Shown one piece after another: positions 1 through 5,912 of a DNA stretch of 8,099 nt. The stretch spans positions 7,084-15,182 of the forward strand of contig DCKU01000071.1 of NCBI GenBank assembly GCA_002320455.1, given 5' to 3'. The stretch comes from Salinisphaera sp. UBA1666 (GTDB lineage Bacteria > Pseudomonadota > Gammaproteobacteria > Nevskiales > Salinisphaeraceae). A model generated the notes under the pieces. The model had not been told where the DNA came from. It did not search any database and worked only from the letters and a program-made list of their open reading frames with translations. Each line of letters begins with the position of its first letter. Within the stretch, counting starts at the first letter, position 1. The position numbers and the translations under genes are program-made.

Positions 1-11
1 GGGGGGGGGGG
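1..11. other. homopolymer G run at the window edge
   Basis: Eleven consecutive G residues open the window and end exactly where the moaCB stop codon (CTA on this strand) begins. No other G run of this length occurs in the window. A terminal poly-G of this kind is typical of two-colour Illumina 'dark' cycles or a contig end, so I read it as an artefact. A genuine C tract downstream of moaCB cannot be excluded. Confidence 0.6.
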
Positions 12-929
12 CTACTGTCCGCTGGCAAAGCGCGCCTGAATCTTCAGGATATGTACCAGGCTGGGCAGCAGGGCGGTCATGGTCTCTTCCGCACCGCCCC
101 GCGAGCCGGGGAAGGTGAGTGTCAGCGTCTGCCCGATAAAGCCGCCCACACCGCGAGACATAACGGCATGCGGGCTGCGCCGCTGGCCAAACGCGCGAGC
201 GGTTTCCATCAGCCCGGGCATCGGCGTGCTCAGCATCGGCTCGATGGTTTCCACGGTCTTGTCTTTCGGGCCGATACCGGTCCCGCCGACCGTGATGATC
301 AAGCCACACGAGGCAGCGACCGCATCCCGTACCGCCTCCTGTAGACGGGCTGGCTCTTCCGGCAGAAGCATGTAGTCGATCGGGGTGAAGCCGGCCTTTT
401 CAAGATCGGCCTTGACCTGTTGGCCGGCGGTGTCGGGCTTGTTGCCATCGACGATCGGGTTGGATACCACGAACACCGCGGCCGGCACGGGTGCCGCGAG
501 CGTGCGCGTGTGATCACTCTTGCCGCCGGTCTTATCGATCAGATGCGTATCACCAATCGCCAGCTCTTCGGGCTCTGCGTAAGGCTTCAGCATGTCGTAG
601 AGGGTGAGTGCGGCCATGCTGGCAGCCGTCAATGCCTCCATCTCAACGCCCGTGGGCCCAATGGTGTGGGCCTCGGCCTCGATGGCCACATGATCGGCGT
701 GAATGCTGAAGTGAACTTCCGCAGCATGGATCGGCAGCGGGTGACACAACGGCAGCAGTTCGTCCGTGCGCTTGGCCGCCAGAATACCGGCGATGCGGGC
801 ACTGGCCTGCGGGTCGCCTTTTTCGGTATCGCGCTCGGCGATCCGCGTCAGGCAGTGCGCCGGTGCATAGAACTTGGCGCCGGCCGTGGCCGAGCGCAGC
901 GTATCGGGCTTCATGCCGACGTTTTTCAT
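12..929 (-). CDS. moaCB: bifunctional molybdenum cofactor protein MoaC/MoaB (fusion)
   Basis: A 305-aa fusion of two Moco enzymes. Residues ~10-142 are MoaC (cyclic pyranopterin monophosphate synthase, the second half of step 1). It keeps KGD (K37), the LCHPL loop (C62, H63), GVEMEAL (E96, E98) and YDMLK (D112, K115), which match E. coli MoaC catalytic positions K51, H77, E112, E114, D128 and K131, and it has a KTGGKS segment at 133-138. Residues ~147-305 are a MoaB/MogA domain (molybdopterin adenylation type) with VGGTG (214-218), PKD (221-223), SRGVGG (258-263) and PGS (274-276). MoaC/MoaB fusions are a known family; which of MoaB or MogA activity this domain has is not settled by sequence. 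At the E. coli MogA D49 position I read Glu191. The start codon follows the moaE TGA without a gap, with a weak AAGGG upstream; Met6 is an alternative start. It is the last gene of the minus-strand operon. Confidence 0.93.
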   Translation of the reverse strand: MKNVGMKPDTLRSATAGAKFYAPAHCLTRIAERDTEKGDPQASARIAGILAAKRTDELLPLCHPLPIHAAEVHFSIHADHVAIEAEAHTIGPTGVEMEALTAASMAALTLYDMLKPYAEPEELAIGDTHLIDKTGGKSDHTRTLAAPVPAAVFVVSNPIVDGNKPDTAGQQVKADLEKAGFTPIDYMLLPEEPARLQEAVRDAVAASCGLIITVGGTGIGPKDKTVETIEPMLSTPMPGLMETARAFGQRRSPHAVMSRGVGGFIGQTLTLTFPGSRGGAEETMTALLPSLVHILKIQARFASGQ

Positions 930-1379
930 TCAAGACCCTTGTTTGGAGCGGCTGCGTTCCGGGCGTGCCAGCTCAGTGCCTTCCAGATAGGCCGAGCTGC
1001 CATCGCTGTAGTATTCGTTCTTCCACACCGCTACCCGCGCCTTGAGTTCTTCCAGCGCGTGTTCCGCGGCAGCGAAGGCCGGCGCCCGGTGTACACCGCG
1101 AACCACGATATAGACGCTGACCTCGCCGAGCGTGAGGCGGCCGGTGCGATGCACCATCCGACAGTGGCTGATATCGAAGGCGTCAACCGTCTCAGCCTCG
1201 ATCTCGGCCATGGTGCGTGCGGCCAGCGGGCCGTAGGCCGAATAGTCCATCTCGGTGACCGTCTTGCCGGCGTTGGCCAGACGCACCGTGCCGCCGAAGA
1301 CCACAAGCGCGCCGCAGGCCTCGTCCTCGGTTTCGGCCAGCAGGGCGTCAAGATCTAGCGGCTGCTCGGTCAGGTGCAT
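930..1379 (-). CDS. moaE: molybdopterin synthase catalytic (large) subunit MoaE
   Basis: A 149-aa MoaE, close to the 150 aa of E. coli. With thiocarboxylated MoaD it inserts two sulfurs into cyclic pyranopterin monophosphate to give molybdopterin in the cytoplasm. Visible family signatures are VVFGGTVR with R33, HRTGRL (77-82) followed by GEVSV, HRAPAF (97-102), and LKARVAVWK (112-120). The two lysines of that last motif, K113 and K120, sit seven residues apart exactly like the E. coli catalytic pair K119/K126, so the enzyme should be active. The C-terminal tail (residues 135-149) is charged and poorly conserved. It starts 3 nt after the moaD stop and its TGA abuts the moaCB ATG, which suggests translational coupling of all three moa genes. 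No strong Shine-Dalgarno precedes it. Confidence 0.95.
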   Translation of the reverse strand: MHLTEQPLDLDALLAETEDEACGALVVFGGTVRLANAGKTVTEMDYSAYGPLAARTMAEIEAETVDAFDISHCRMVHRTGRLTLGEVSVYIVVRGVHRAPAFAAAEHALEELKARVAVWKNEYYSDGSSAYLEGTELARPERSRSKQGS

Positions 1380-1382
1380 CGC

Positions 1383-1640
1383 TTAGCCGCCCGAGACCGG
1401 CGGCACGAGCGCGATGGTGTCGCCGTCGCTGATGTCGTCGTCATCGGCCAGCAGCGTATCGCCGCGCGCGCAGGCCGACTGCGAGATCAGACCGACTGCG
1501 GCCGGCCAGCGCTCGGAGGCCACCTCGCGCACACGCTCGATGGAGTAGGGCGGGCCCATGGAAATCGTTGCGGTCTCGCCCAGATAATCGAGCAGCGCGC
1601 CGTTGGCTTCCAGGGTAATCGTGGCCAGATCGTCGTTCAT
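1383..1640 (-). CDS. moaD: molybdopterin synthase sulfur-carrier (small) subunit MoaD
   Basis: An 85-aa ubiquitin-like sulfur carrier ending in Gly-Gly (PPVSGG). That C-terminus is adenylated by MoeB and converted to a thiocarboxylate before docking into MoaE. The acidic stretch before DGDTIALVPPVSGG (72-85) is typical of the MoaD C-terminal half, where the D(G/E)D-x-(I/V)-A-(L/F)-x-PPVSGG signature is standard. Family length is about 80 aa. It lies directly upstream of moaE (3-nt gap) and 16 nt downstream of rpiA. No moeB or moaA is in the window, so the activating and radical-SAM enzymes must be encoded elsewhere. There is no convincing Shine-Dalgarno, so translation is probably coupled to rpiA. 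Confidence 0.94.
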   Translation of the reverse strand: MNDDLATITLEANGALLDYLGETATISMGPPYSIERVREVASERWPAAVGLISQSACARGDTLLADDDDISDGDTIALVPPVSGG

Positions 1641-1656
1641 AGGTCTGCCGGTTGGG

Positions 1657-2319
1657 TTAGCGTTTTTGCGCGGTCACGCCGTCGCCGCCGGCCACGATCA
1701 GCACGTCGGCCGGGCGGTGTGCGAATAGACCGGCCGTGACCACGCCGGGAATCGCGTTGATACGGGTTTCGATGTCTTTCGGATCCGTGAGATCCAGGTG
1801 ATAGACATCGATGATGGGGTGGCCGTTGTCGCTGCGAAAATCCTCGCGCAGCTCGGGCAGGCCGCCCATCTTGACCAGCGCCCGGGCGACCGCACTGCGC
1901 CCCATCTCGATCACCTCGATGGGCAGCGGGAATGCCCCCAGCACGTCGACCTGCTTGGAGGTATCGACCATGCAGACGAACGTGTCCGAGACTTGGGCGA
2001 TGATCTTTTCGCGCGTCATGGCGCCGCCGCCGCCCTTGATCAGCTCCAGGCGGGGATTGACCTCATCGGCCCCGTCGACATAGACCGACAGATCCCCGGC
2101 GAAGTTGAGCGTCTCGACGTCGAAGCCGGCTCGCTTCAAGCGCGCGGTGGTGGCCTCCGAGCTGGATACGCAGCCGCGAATCGCCGGGCGTCGCTCGGCC
2201 AGCACGTCGATGAAGTGATTGACCGTGGAGCCGGTGCCCACGCCGAGATATGCGCCTTCTACGACGTACTCGAACGCCGCCTCGGCGGCTGCGCGTTTCT
2301 GTTGTTCGTTGTCGCTCAT
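1657..2319 (-). CDS. rpiA: ribose-5-phosphate isomerase A
   Basis: A 220-aa cytoplasmic RpiA (E. coli 219 aa), interconverting ribose-5-phosphate and ribulose-5-phosphate in the non-oxidative pentose phosphate pathway. Conserved blocks in order are GVGTGST (26-32, phosphate loop), VSSSEATT (51-58), YVDGADE (80-86), IKGGGGAMTREKI (94-106), SKQVDVLGAFPLPIEV and INAIPGVVTAGLFA. The active-site residues by homology to E. coli (D81, D84, K94, E103) are D82, D85, K95 and E104, all present. The start is the family Met with GGAA about 8 nt upstream; the preceding yggS stop is 24 nt away. Its position between yggS and moa genes is not a common neighbourhood, and a metabolic link to molybdopterin synthesis is not evident beyond co-transcription. 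Confidence 0.97.
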   Translation of the reverse strand: MSDNEQQKRAAAEAAFEYVVEGAYLGVGTGSTVNHFIDVLAERRPAIRGCVSSSEATTARLKRAGFDVETLNFAGDLSVYVDGADEVNPRLELIKGGGGAMTREKIIAQVSDTFVCMVDTSKQVDVLGAFPLPIEVIEMGRSAVARALVKMGGLPELREDFRSDNGHPIIDVYHLDLTDPKDIETRINAIPGVVTAGLFAHRPADVLIVAGGDGVTAQKR

Positions 2320-2343
2320 GGTCTGTTCCGGCCTTGTATGAAT

Positions 2344-3057
2344 CTAGCTCTCGCGCGCGCCAAAGATCGCCGTGCCGATACGGACATGCGTGGCACCCTC
2401 GGCGATGGCCGCCTCGATATCTGCGCTCATGCCGATGGATAACGTGTCCATGACATGGCCGCGGCCTCTCAGATCGTCGCGAATCGCGGCCAGGCGAGCA
2501 AACGGCGCGCGCTGGGCCGCAAGCCCCTCGCTGACTGCCGGAATGGCCATCAAGCCGCGCAGTTTGACGCCGTCTAATTCGGCGATCTGCTGGGCCAGGT
2601 CGGCGACCTCGTCCGCGGCCACGCCCGACTTGCTGGCCTCGTCGTCGATGTTGACCTGAATACAGATGTTGAGTGCCGCCATGCCGTCCGGGCGCTGCTC
2701 GGACAGGCGCCGGGCGATCTTGAAGCGATCAACCGCGTGGGCCCAGGCGAAATGAGTAGCGATGTCTTTGGTCTTATTGGACTGAATATCGCCTACGAAA
2801 TGCCAGACGGGCGCCGGCTCAGCGTCACGCAGCGCGTCGATCTTTACCAGGGCATCCTGTAGATAGTTTTCGCCGAAATCGCGTTGGCCGTGGGCTAGTG
2901 CCGCGCGAATCATGGCGGCCGGTTTTTTCTTGCTGATGGCCACCAGCGTGATGTCGTCGGCGGCGCGGTTATGGGCCGTGGCGGCGGCGCTGATCTGGCG
3001 GCGCACCTCGGTCAGGCGGGCCGCGATATCGGGTTCGGTGTCAGCGGTCGAGACCAT
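2344..3057 (-). CDS. yggS: YggS/PLPBP family pyridoxal phosphate homeostasis protein
   Basis: A 237-aa alanine-racemase-like TIM-barrel protein without known enzymatic activity, which binds and buffers PLP. The PLP lysine is K43 in AISKKKP (40-46, E. coli K36). Other family blocks are FGENYLQ (61-67), WHFVGDIQSNK (85-95), IQVNIDDEASKSG (133-145), GLMAIP (168-173), SIGMSAD (207-213) and VRIGTAIFGAR (225-235). An in-frame ATG 24 codons upstream (3129) gives a 261-aa version. I chose 3057 because homologues begin just before the IAARLTEVRRQI helix, because the length then matches E. coli (234 aa), and because the longer version would run through the whole divergent promoter region. It is divergent from pilT, as in Pseudomonas, but the usual proC partner is replaced by rpiA and the moa genes. 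Confidence 0.95.
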   Translation of the reverse strand: MVSTADTEPDIAARLTEVRRQISAAATAHNRAADDITLVAISKKKPAAMIRAALAHGQRDFGENYLQDALVKIDALRDAEPAPVWHFVGDIQSNKTKDIATHFAWAHAVDRFKIARRLSEQRPDGMAALNICIQVNIDDEASKSGVAADEVADLAQQIAELDGVKLRGLMAIPAVSEGLAAQRAPFARLAAIRDDLRGRGHVMDTLSIGMSADIEAAIAEGATHVRIGTAIFGARES

Positions 3058-3150
3058 CGCAAGGCACACTAGCGAAAACGAGCCGCTAGGATAACCCATG
3101 CCGGGGGCGGGTTCGTGTTCGTCCGGCATCGATGTGATACGCGGGGGCTT
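3058..3150. promoter_or_regulatory. divergent yggS / pilT promoter region
   Basis: These 93 bp separate two divergently transcribed operons and must hold both promoters. On the minus strand, TATCCT (plus-strand 3088-3093) is a plausible -10 for yggS, placing transcription start about 24 nt before the ATG. No good -35 lies 16-18 bp away. For pilT I see only a weak GTGATAC-like -10 near 3134-3140. A tandem GTTCGT pair (3111-3122) and an 8-bp palindrome CATCGATG (3127-3134) lie in the middle. No sigma-54 signature (GG-N10-GC with TTGCA) is apparent. Promoter positions are inference. Confidence 0.35.
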
Positions 3151-4185
3151 ATGGATATCGCGCAGTTACTGGCATTTGCCGTCAAGCAATCGGCATCGGA
3201 TCTGCATCTGTCGGCGGGGCTTGCCCCCATGATTCGCGTGGACGGCGACATCCGCCGGATCAACCTGCCGGCCATGGACGACAAACAGGTCTTTTCGCTC
3301 GTGACCGAGATCATGACCGATCGTCAGCGCCGGGATTTCGACGAGCACTGGGAGACCGATTTCTCGTTCGAGATTTCCGGACTGGCGCGGTTTCGTGTCA
3401 ACGCGTTTCAGCAAAACCGCGGCTCGGCGGCGGTCTTTCGCGCGATTCCCAGTGAAGTCGCCTCGCTGGCCACGCTGGGCGCACCGGCCAGTTTTGGCGA
3501 TATCGCCGGACTGGCGCGCGGCCTGGTGCTGGTCACGGGCCCCACCGGCTCGGGCAAGTCCACCACGCTGGCCGCGATGATCGATCACAAGAATCGCCAC
3601 GAGCTGGGCCACATCCTGACCATCGAGGACCCGATCGAGTTTGTGCACGCCTCGCACCGCTGCCTGGTCAACCAGCGTGAGGTGGCCCGCGATACCCACT
3701 CGTTCGCGGCCGCGCTTCGCAGTGCCCTGCGTGAAGATCCGGACACCATCCTGGTCGGCGAGCTGCGCGACCTGGAAACCATTCGCCTGGCGCTGACAGC
3801 CGCCGAAACCGGGCACCTGGTGTTCGGTACGTTGCACACCGTCTCCGCGGCCAAAACCATCGATCGCGTGATCGATGTCTTTCCCGGCGCCGAGAAAGAC
3901 ATGGTCCGGGCCATGCTGTCGGAATCGCTGGCGGCGGTCATTTCCCAGACGCTTTTGAAAAAGCCGGACGGGGGCCGGGTGGCTGCCCACGAGATCATGC
4001 GCGGCACGCCGGCCATCCGAAATCTCATCCGCGAAGGAAAGACCGCCCAGATGTATTCGGCGATTCAGACCGGCCAGAGCCACGGCATGCAGACGCTGGA
4101 TCAATGTCTGGGTGAGTTGTTGCGCCGCGGCCAGATCACCCGCGCTGAGGCCCAGCGCTATGCGGTTCACAAGGACGGGGTCTGA
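3151..4185 (+). CDS. pilT: type IV pilus retraction ATPase PilT
   Basis: A 344-aa hexameric secretion-superfamily ATPase at the inner-membrane base of the type IV pilus, which powers pilin depolymerisation for twitching motility and DNA uptake. The length equals P. aeruginosa PilT. The N-terminal PAS-like domain starts MDIAQLLAFAV with SDLHLSAG (16-23) and RVDGDIRRI (29-37). The motor domain has Walker A GPTGSGKST (130-138), the Asp box LTIEDPIEF (156-164), Walker B ILVGELRD (200-207, catalytic E204) and the His box TAAETGHLVFGTLHT (216-230; H222, H229). The C-terminal AIRNLIRE motif (288-295), needed for retraction in characterised PilTs, is intact. The ATG at 3151 is chosen over an in-frame GTG at 3115 because MDIA is the family N-terminus. 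It is followed after 2 nt by pilU. Confidence 0.98.
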   Translation: MDIAQLLAFAVKQSASDLHLSAGLAPMIRVDGDIRRINLPAMDDKQVFSLVTEIMTDRQRRDFDEHWETDFSFEISGLARFRVNAFQQNRGSAAVFRAIPSEVASLATLGAPASFGDIAGLARGLVLVTGPTGSGKSTTLAAMIDHKNRHELGHILTIEDPIEFVHASHRCLVNQREVARDTHSFAAALRSALREDPDTILVGELRDLETIRLALTAAETGHLVFGTLHTVSAAKTIDRVIDVFPGAEKDMVRAMLSESLAAVISQTLLKKPDGGRVAAHEIMRGTPAIRNLIREGKTAQMYSAIQTGQSHGMQTLDQCLGELLRRGQITRAEAQRYAVHKDGV

Positions 4186-4187
4186 GC

Positions 4188-5348
4188 ATGGACGAGGCAC
4201 AAGCGGGCAAGCTGGCCACCGTGCTGCTCGAGCGCCTGGTCAGCGAGGGTGGCTCTGATCTGTTCATCACGGCCGGCTTTGCTCCGGCCATCAAGAAAGA
4301 CGGTGTGCTGGTCACGCTCATGGAACGCGCGCTGACGGCCGATCAGGCCGATCGAGTCGTGGCCGCCCTGATGAGCCCGGCCCAGCGGGCGGCGTTCGTC
4401 GATACCCAAGAGGCCCAGTTCGCCATCGCCCCGGCGGCCGGTCGGTTTCGGGTATCGGCGTTCGTGCAACGCGGAGCGACCGGTGCCGTGGTGCGTGTGA
4501 TCAATACCCGTATTCCCACCATGGCCGAACTCGAGCTGCCGGCCTCGCTGGTTGATCTGGTCATGGCCAAGCGCGGGCTGGTGTTGTTCGTGGGCGCGAC
4601 CGGCTCGGGCAAGTCGACGTCGCTGGCGGCGATGCTGGGCCATCGCAACCGCGAGAGCGCCGGGCATATCATTACGCTGGAAGACCCGATCGAGTTCGTA
4701 CACGAGCACGCCGCGTCGATCGTCACCCAGCGCGAGATCGGCGTGGATACCCAAAGTTGGCAGGTGGCACTTCAGAACACGCTGCGTCAGGCCCCCGACG
4801 TGATCCTGATCGGTGAAGTCCGCTCTCGCGATACCATGGAACACGCGCTGAACTTCGCCGAGACCGGGCATCTGGTGTTGGCCAGCCTGCATGCCAACAA
4901 CGCCAGCCAGGCCATCGATCGCGTGCTGAATCTGTTCGACGAGGACGAGCGCGCTCAGCGGCTGATGGATCTGTCGTTGAACCTGCGCGGCGTGGTGAGC
5001 CAGCGCCTGGTGCGCCGTACGGCCGGCGGTCGCGCGGCTGCACTGGAGATCCTGCGGGCCACGCCGCTGGTGGCCGACCTCATTCTGCGCGGGCGCGTGC
5101 CCGAGCTGCGCGAGGCCATGGCTCGAGGGGCCGAGCAGGGCATGCAGACCTTTGACGGCCATTTGCTGGCGCTCTACGAGGCCGGAACCATCGACCTGAC
5201 CGAAGCACTGCGCCACGCCGACTCGCCGGGCGAGGTCAAGATGGCCATCAAGCTGCACAGTGCCCGTGGCGCGGCCGACAATATCTCGAGCGACATGCCG
5301 GCCGGCCTGGGCCTGGTGGACGACTTGCCGGCGGATGATGACCGATGA
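4188..5348 (+). CDS. pilU: PilT-dependent retraction ATPase PilU
   Basis: A 386-aa paralogue of PilT (P. aeruginosa PilU 382 aa) that assists PilT in forceful pilus retraction. Motifs in order are SDLFITAG (23-30), Walker A GATGSGKST (136-144), the Asp box ITLEDPIEF (162-170), Walker B VILIGEVRS (205-213, E210) and the His box AETGHLVLASLHAN (224-237; H228, H235). The AIRNLIRE motif of PilT is replaced by VADLILRGRVPELREA (295-310), the PilU-type sequence, which supports PilU rather than a second PilT. The last ~20 residues form an acidic, probably disordered tail ending in DDDR. The ATG is 2 nt after the pilT stop, so the pair is translationally linked. ATG codons at 5335 and 5338 for the next gene would overlap its 3' end. 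Confidence 0.97.
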   Translation: MDEAQAGKLATVLLERLVSEGGSDLFITAGFAPAIKKDGVLVTLMERALTADQADRVVAALMSPAQRAAFVDTQEAQFAIAPAAGRFRVSAFVQRGATGAVVRVINTRIPTMAELELPASLVDLVMAKRGLVLFVGATGSGKSTSLAAMLGHRNRESAGHIITLEDPIEFVHEHAASIVTQREIGVDTQSWQVALQNTLRQAPDVILIGEVRSRDTMEHALNFAETGHLVLASLHANNASQAIDRVLNLFDEDERAQRLMDLSLNLRGVVSQRLVRRTAGGRAAALEILRATPLVADLILRGRVPELREAMARGAEQGMQTFDGHLLALYEAGTIDLTEALRHADSPGEVKMAIKLHSARGAADNISSDMPAGLGLVDDLPADDDR

Positions 5349-5350
5349 AC

Positions 5351-5363
5351 CCGGTTTTACCGG
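5351..5363 (+). promoter_or_regulatory. short hairpin at the pilU-rimB junction
   Basis: A perfect 5-bp inverted repeat, CCGGT-TTT-ACCGG, begins 2 nt after the pilU stop codon and ends 34 nt before the preferred rimB start. No T tract follows, so it is not an intrinsic terminator. It could protect the 3' end of pilTU mRNA or modulate rimB translation. A stem this short can arise by chance in GC-rich DNA. Confidence 0.25.
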
Positions 5364-5397
5364 TAAGCTGAGTGCGATCATCGAAGACAACAACGAC

Positions 5398-5847
5398 ATG
5401 ACCGACGATAATCTGCGGGTGGGCTGGCGCGAGTGGGCCAGCCTCCCGGGGCTGGGCATCGATACCGTCAAGGCCAAGATCGACACGGGCGCGCGTACCT
5501 CGGCGCTGCATACGTTTTCTCTCGACGCCGACTATGAACACGGCGAGAAGATCGCGCGTTTTGGCGTTCATCCGGTCCAGGGCGATACCGATACCGTGGT
5601 TTGGTGCCAGGCCCCGATAGTCGACGAGCGCAACGTGCGGGACTCTGGCGGCCATCGCGAATGGCGCTTCGTCATCGCCACAGAGCTCGCGTTTACCCAC
5701 GCCGCCGATTCGCGCCGATGGACGGTGGAGATCACGCTCACGGCGCGCGATACAATGCTGTTTCGGATGCTGATAGGGCGCACGGCGATGGCCGGGCTCT
5801 GGGTAGATCCGAGCGCTTCTTTTCTGACCGGCCGTCCGGCCCGCTAG
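5398..5847 (+). CDS. rimB: RimB-like retropepsin-fold protease ('ATP-dependent zinc protease' family)
   Basis: A 149-aa protein of Pfam family PF05618. Members are labelled putative zinc proteases, but the fold is retropepsin-like. The Pseudomonas member RimB is reported to act with RimK on glutamylated ribosomal protein RpsF (S6). The catalytic-type motif is IDTGARTSAL (28-37, D29). The second family block, ITLTARDTMLFRMLIGR (112-128), is followed by LWVDPSASFL (134-143), so both ends are complete. The N-terminal RVGWREWASLPGLGI (7-21) is characteristic. I chose the ATG at 5398 because homologues begin a few residues before GWREW. ATG 5338 (169 aa, overlapping pilU by 11 nt) remains possible, and neither start has a strong Shine-Dalgarno. 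It sits between pilU and rimK in one transcription unit; an N-terminal signal peptide is absent, so it is cytoplasmic. Confidence 0.88.
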   Translation: MTDDNLRVGWREWASLPGLGIDTVKAKIDTGARTSALHTFSLDADYEHGEKIARFGVHPVQGDTDTVVWCQAPIVDERNVRDSGGHREWRFVIATELAFTHAADSRRWTVEITLTARDTMLFRMLIGRTAMAGLWVDPSASFLTGRPAR

Positions 5848-5894
5848 CCGGCGGCGGCTTTCTTGTCCTTGTGCCAGGGCCACGCGCCCGGCAA

Positions 5895-5909
5895 CGAACC
5901 GGGGGTTCG
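5895..5909 (+). promoter_or_regulatory. hairpin covering the rimK ribosome binding site
   Basis: A perfect 6-bp inverted repeat, CGAACC-GGG-GGTTCG, ends 3 nt before the rimK ATG (5913). The G run 5901-5905, about 7 nt from the start codon, is the only Shine-Dalgarno-like sequence there and is mostly inside the loop and the 3' arm. Folding would therefore hide it. The wider 65-nt rimB-rimK gap (5848-5912) contains no gene and no terminator. Function is inferred from position only. Confidence 0.4.
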
Positions 5910-5912
5910 ATC

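Noticed and set aside
420..1358. 312-codon plus-strand open frame across moaCB and moaE
   Set aside because: Runs antisense to two clearly functional moa genes; no family resemblance.
1641..1656. Moco riboswitch or promoter before moaD
   Set aside because: The rpiA-moaD gap is only 16 nt, too short for either a riboswitch or a complete promoter.
3115..3150. Upstream GTG extension of pilT by 12 codons
   Set aside because: Family proteins start at MDIA; the extension lies in the divergent promoter region.
3166..4200. 344-codon open frame antisense to pilT
   Set aside because: Exact shadow of pilT in GC-rich DNA; Gln/Arg/His-rich low-quality protein with no recognisable domain, while pilT is unmistakable.
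5287..5348. Acidic C-terminal tail of PilU (and of the AspA-like protein) as possible RimK glutamylation substrates
   Set aside because: RimK extends S6 from a C-terminal Glu; these tails end in Arg and Val, so there is no direct support.
4167..5486. 439-codon open frame antisense to pilU
   Set aside because: Same codon-position artefact opposite pilU, with no motifs and overlap of the rimB 5' region.
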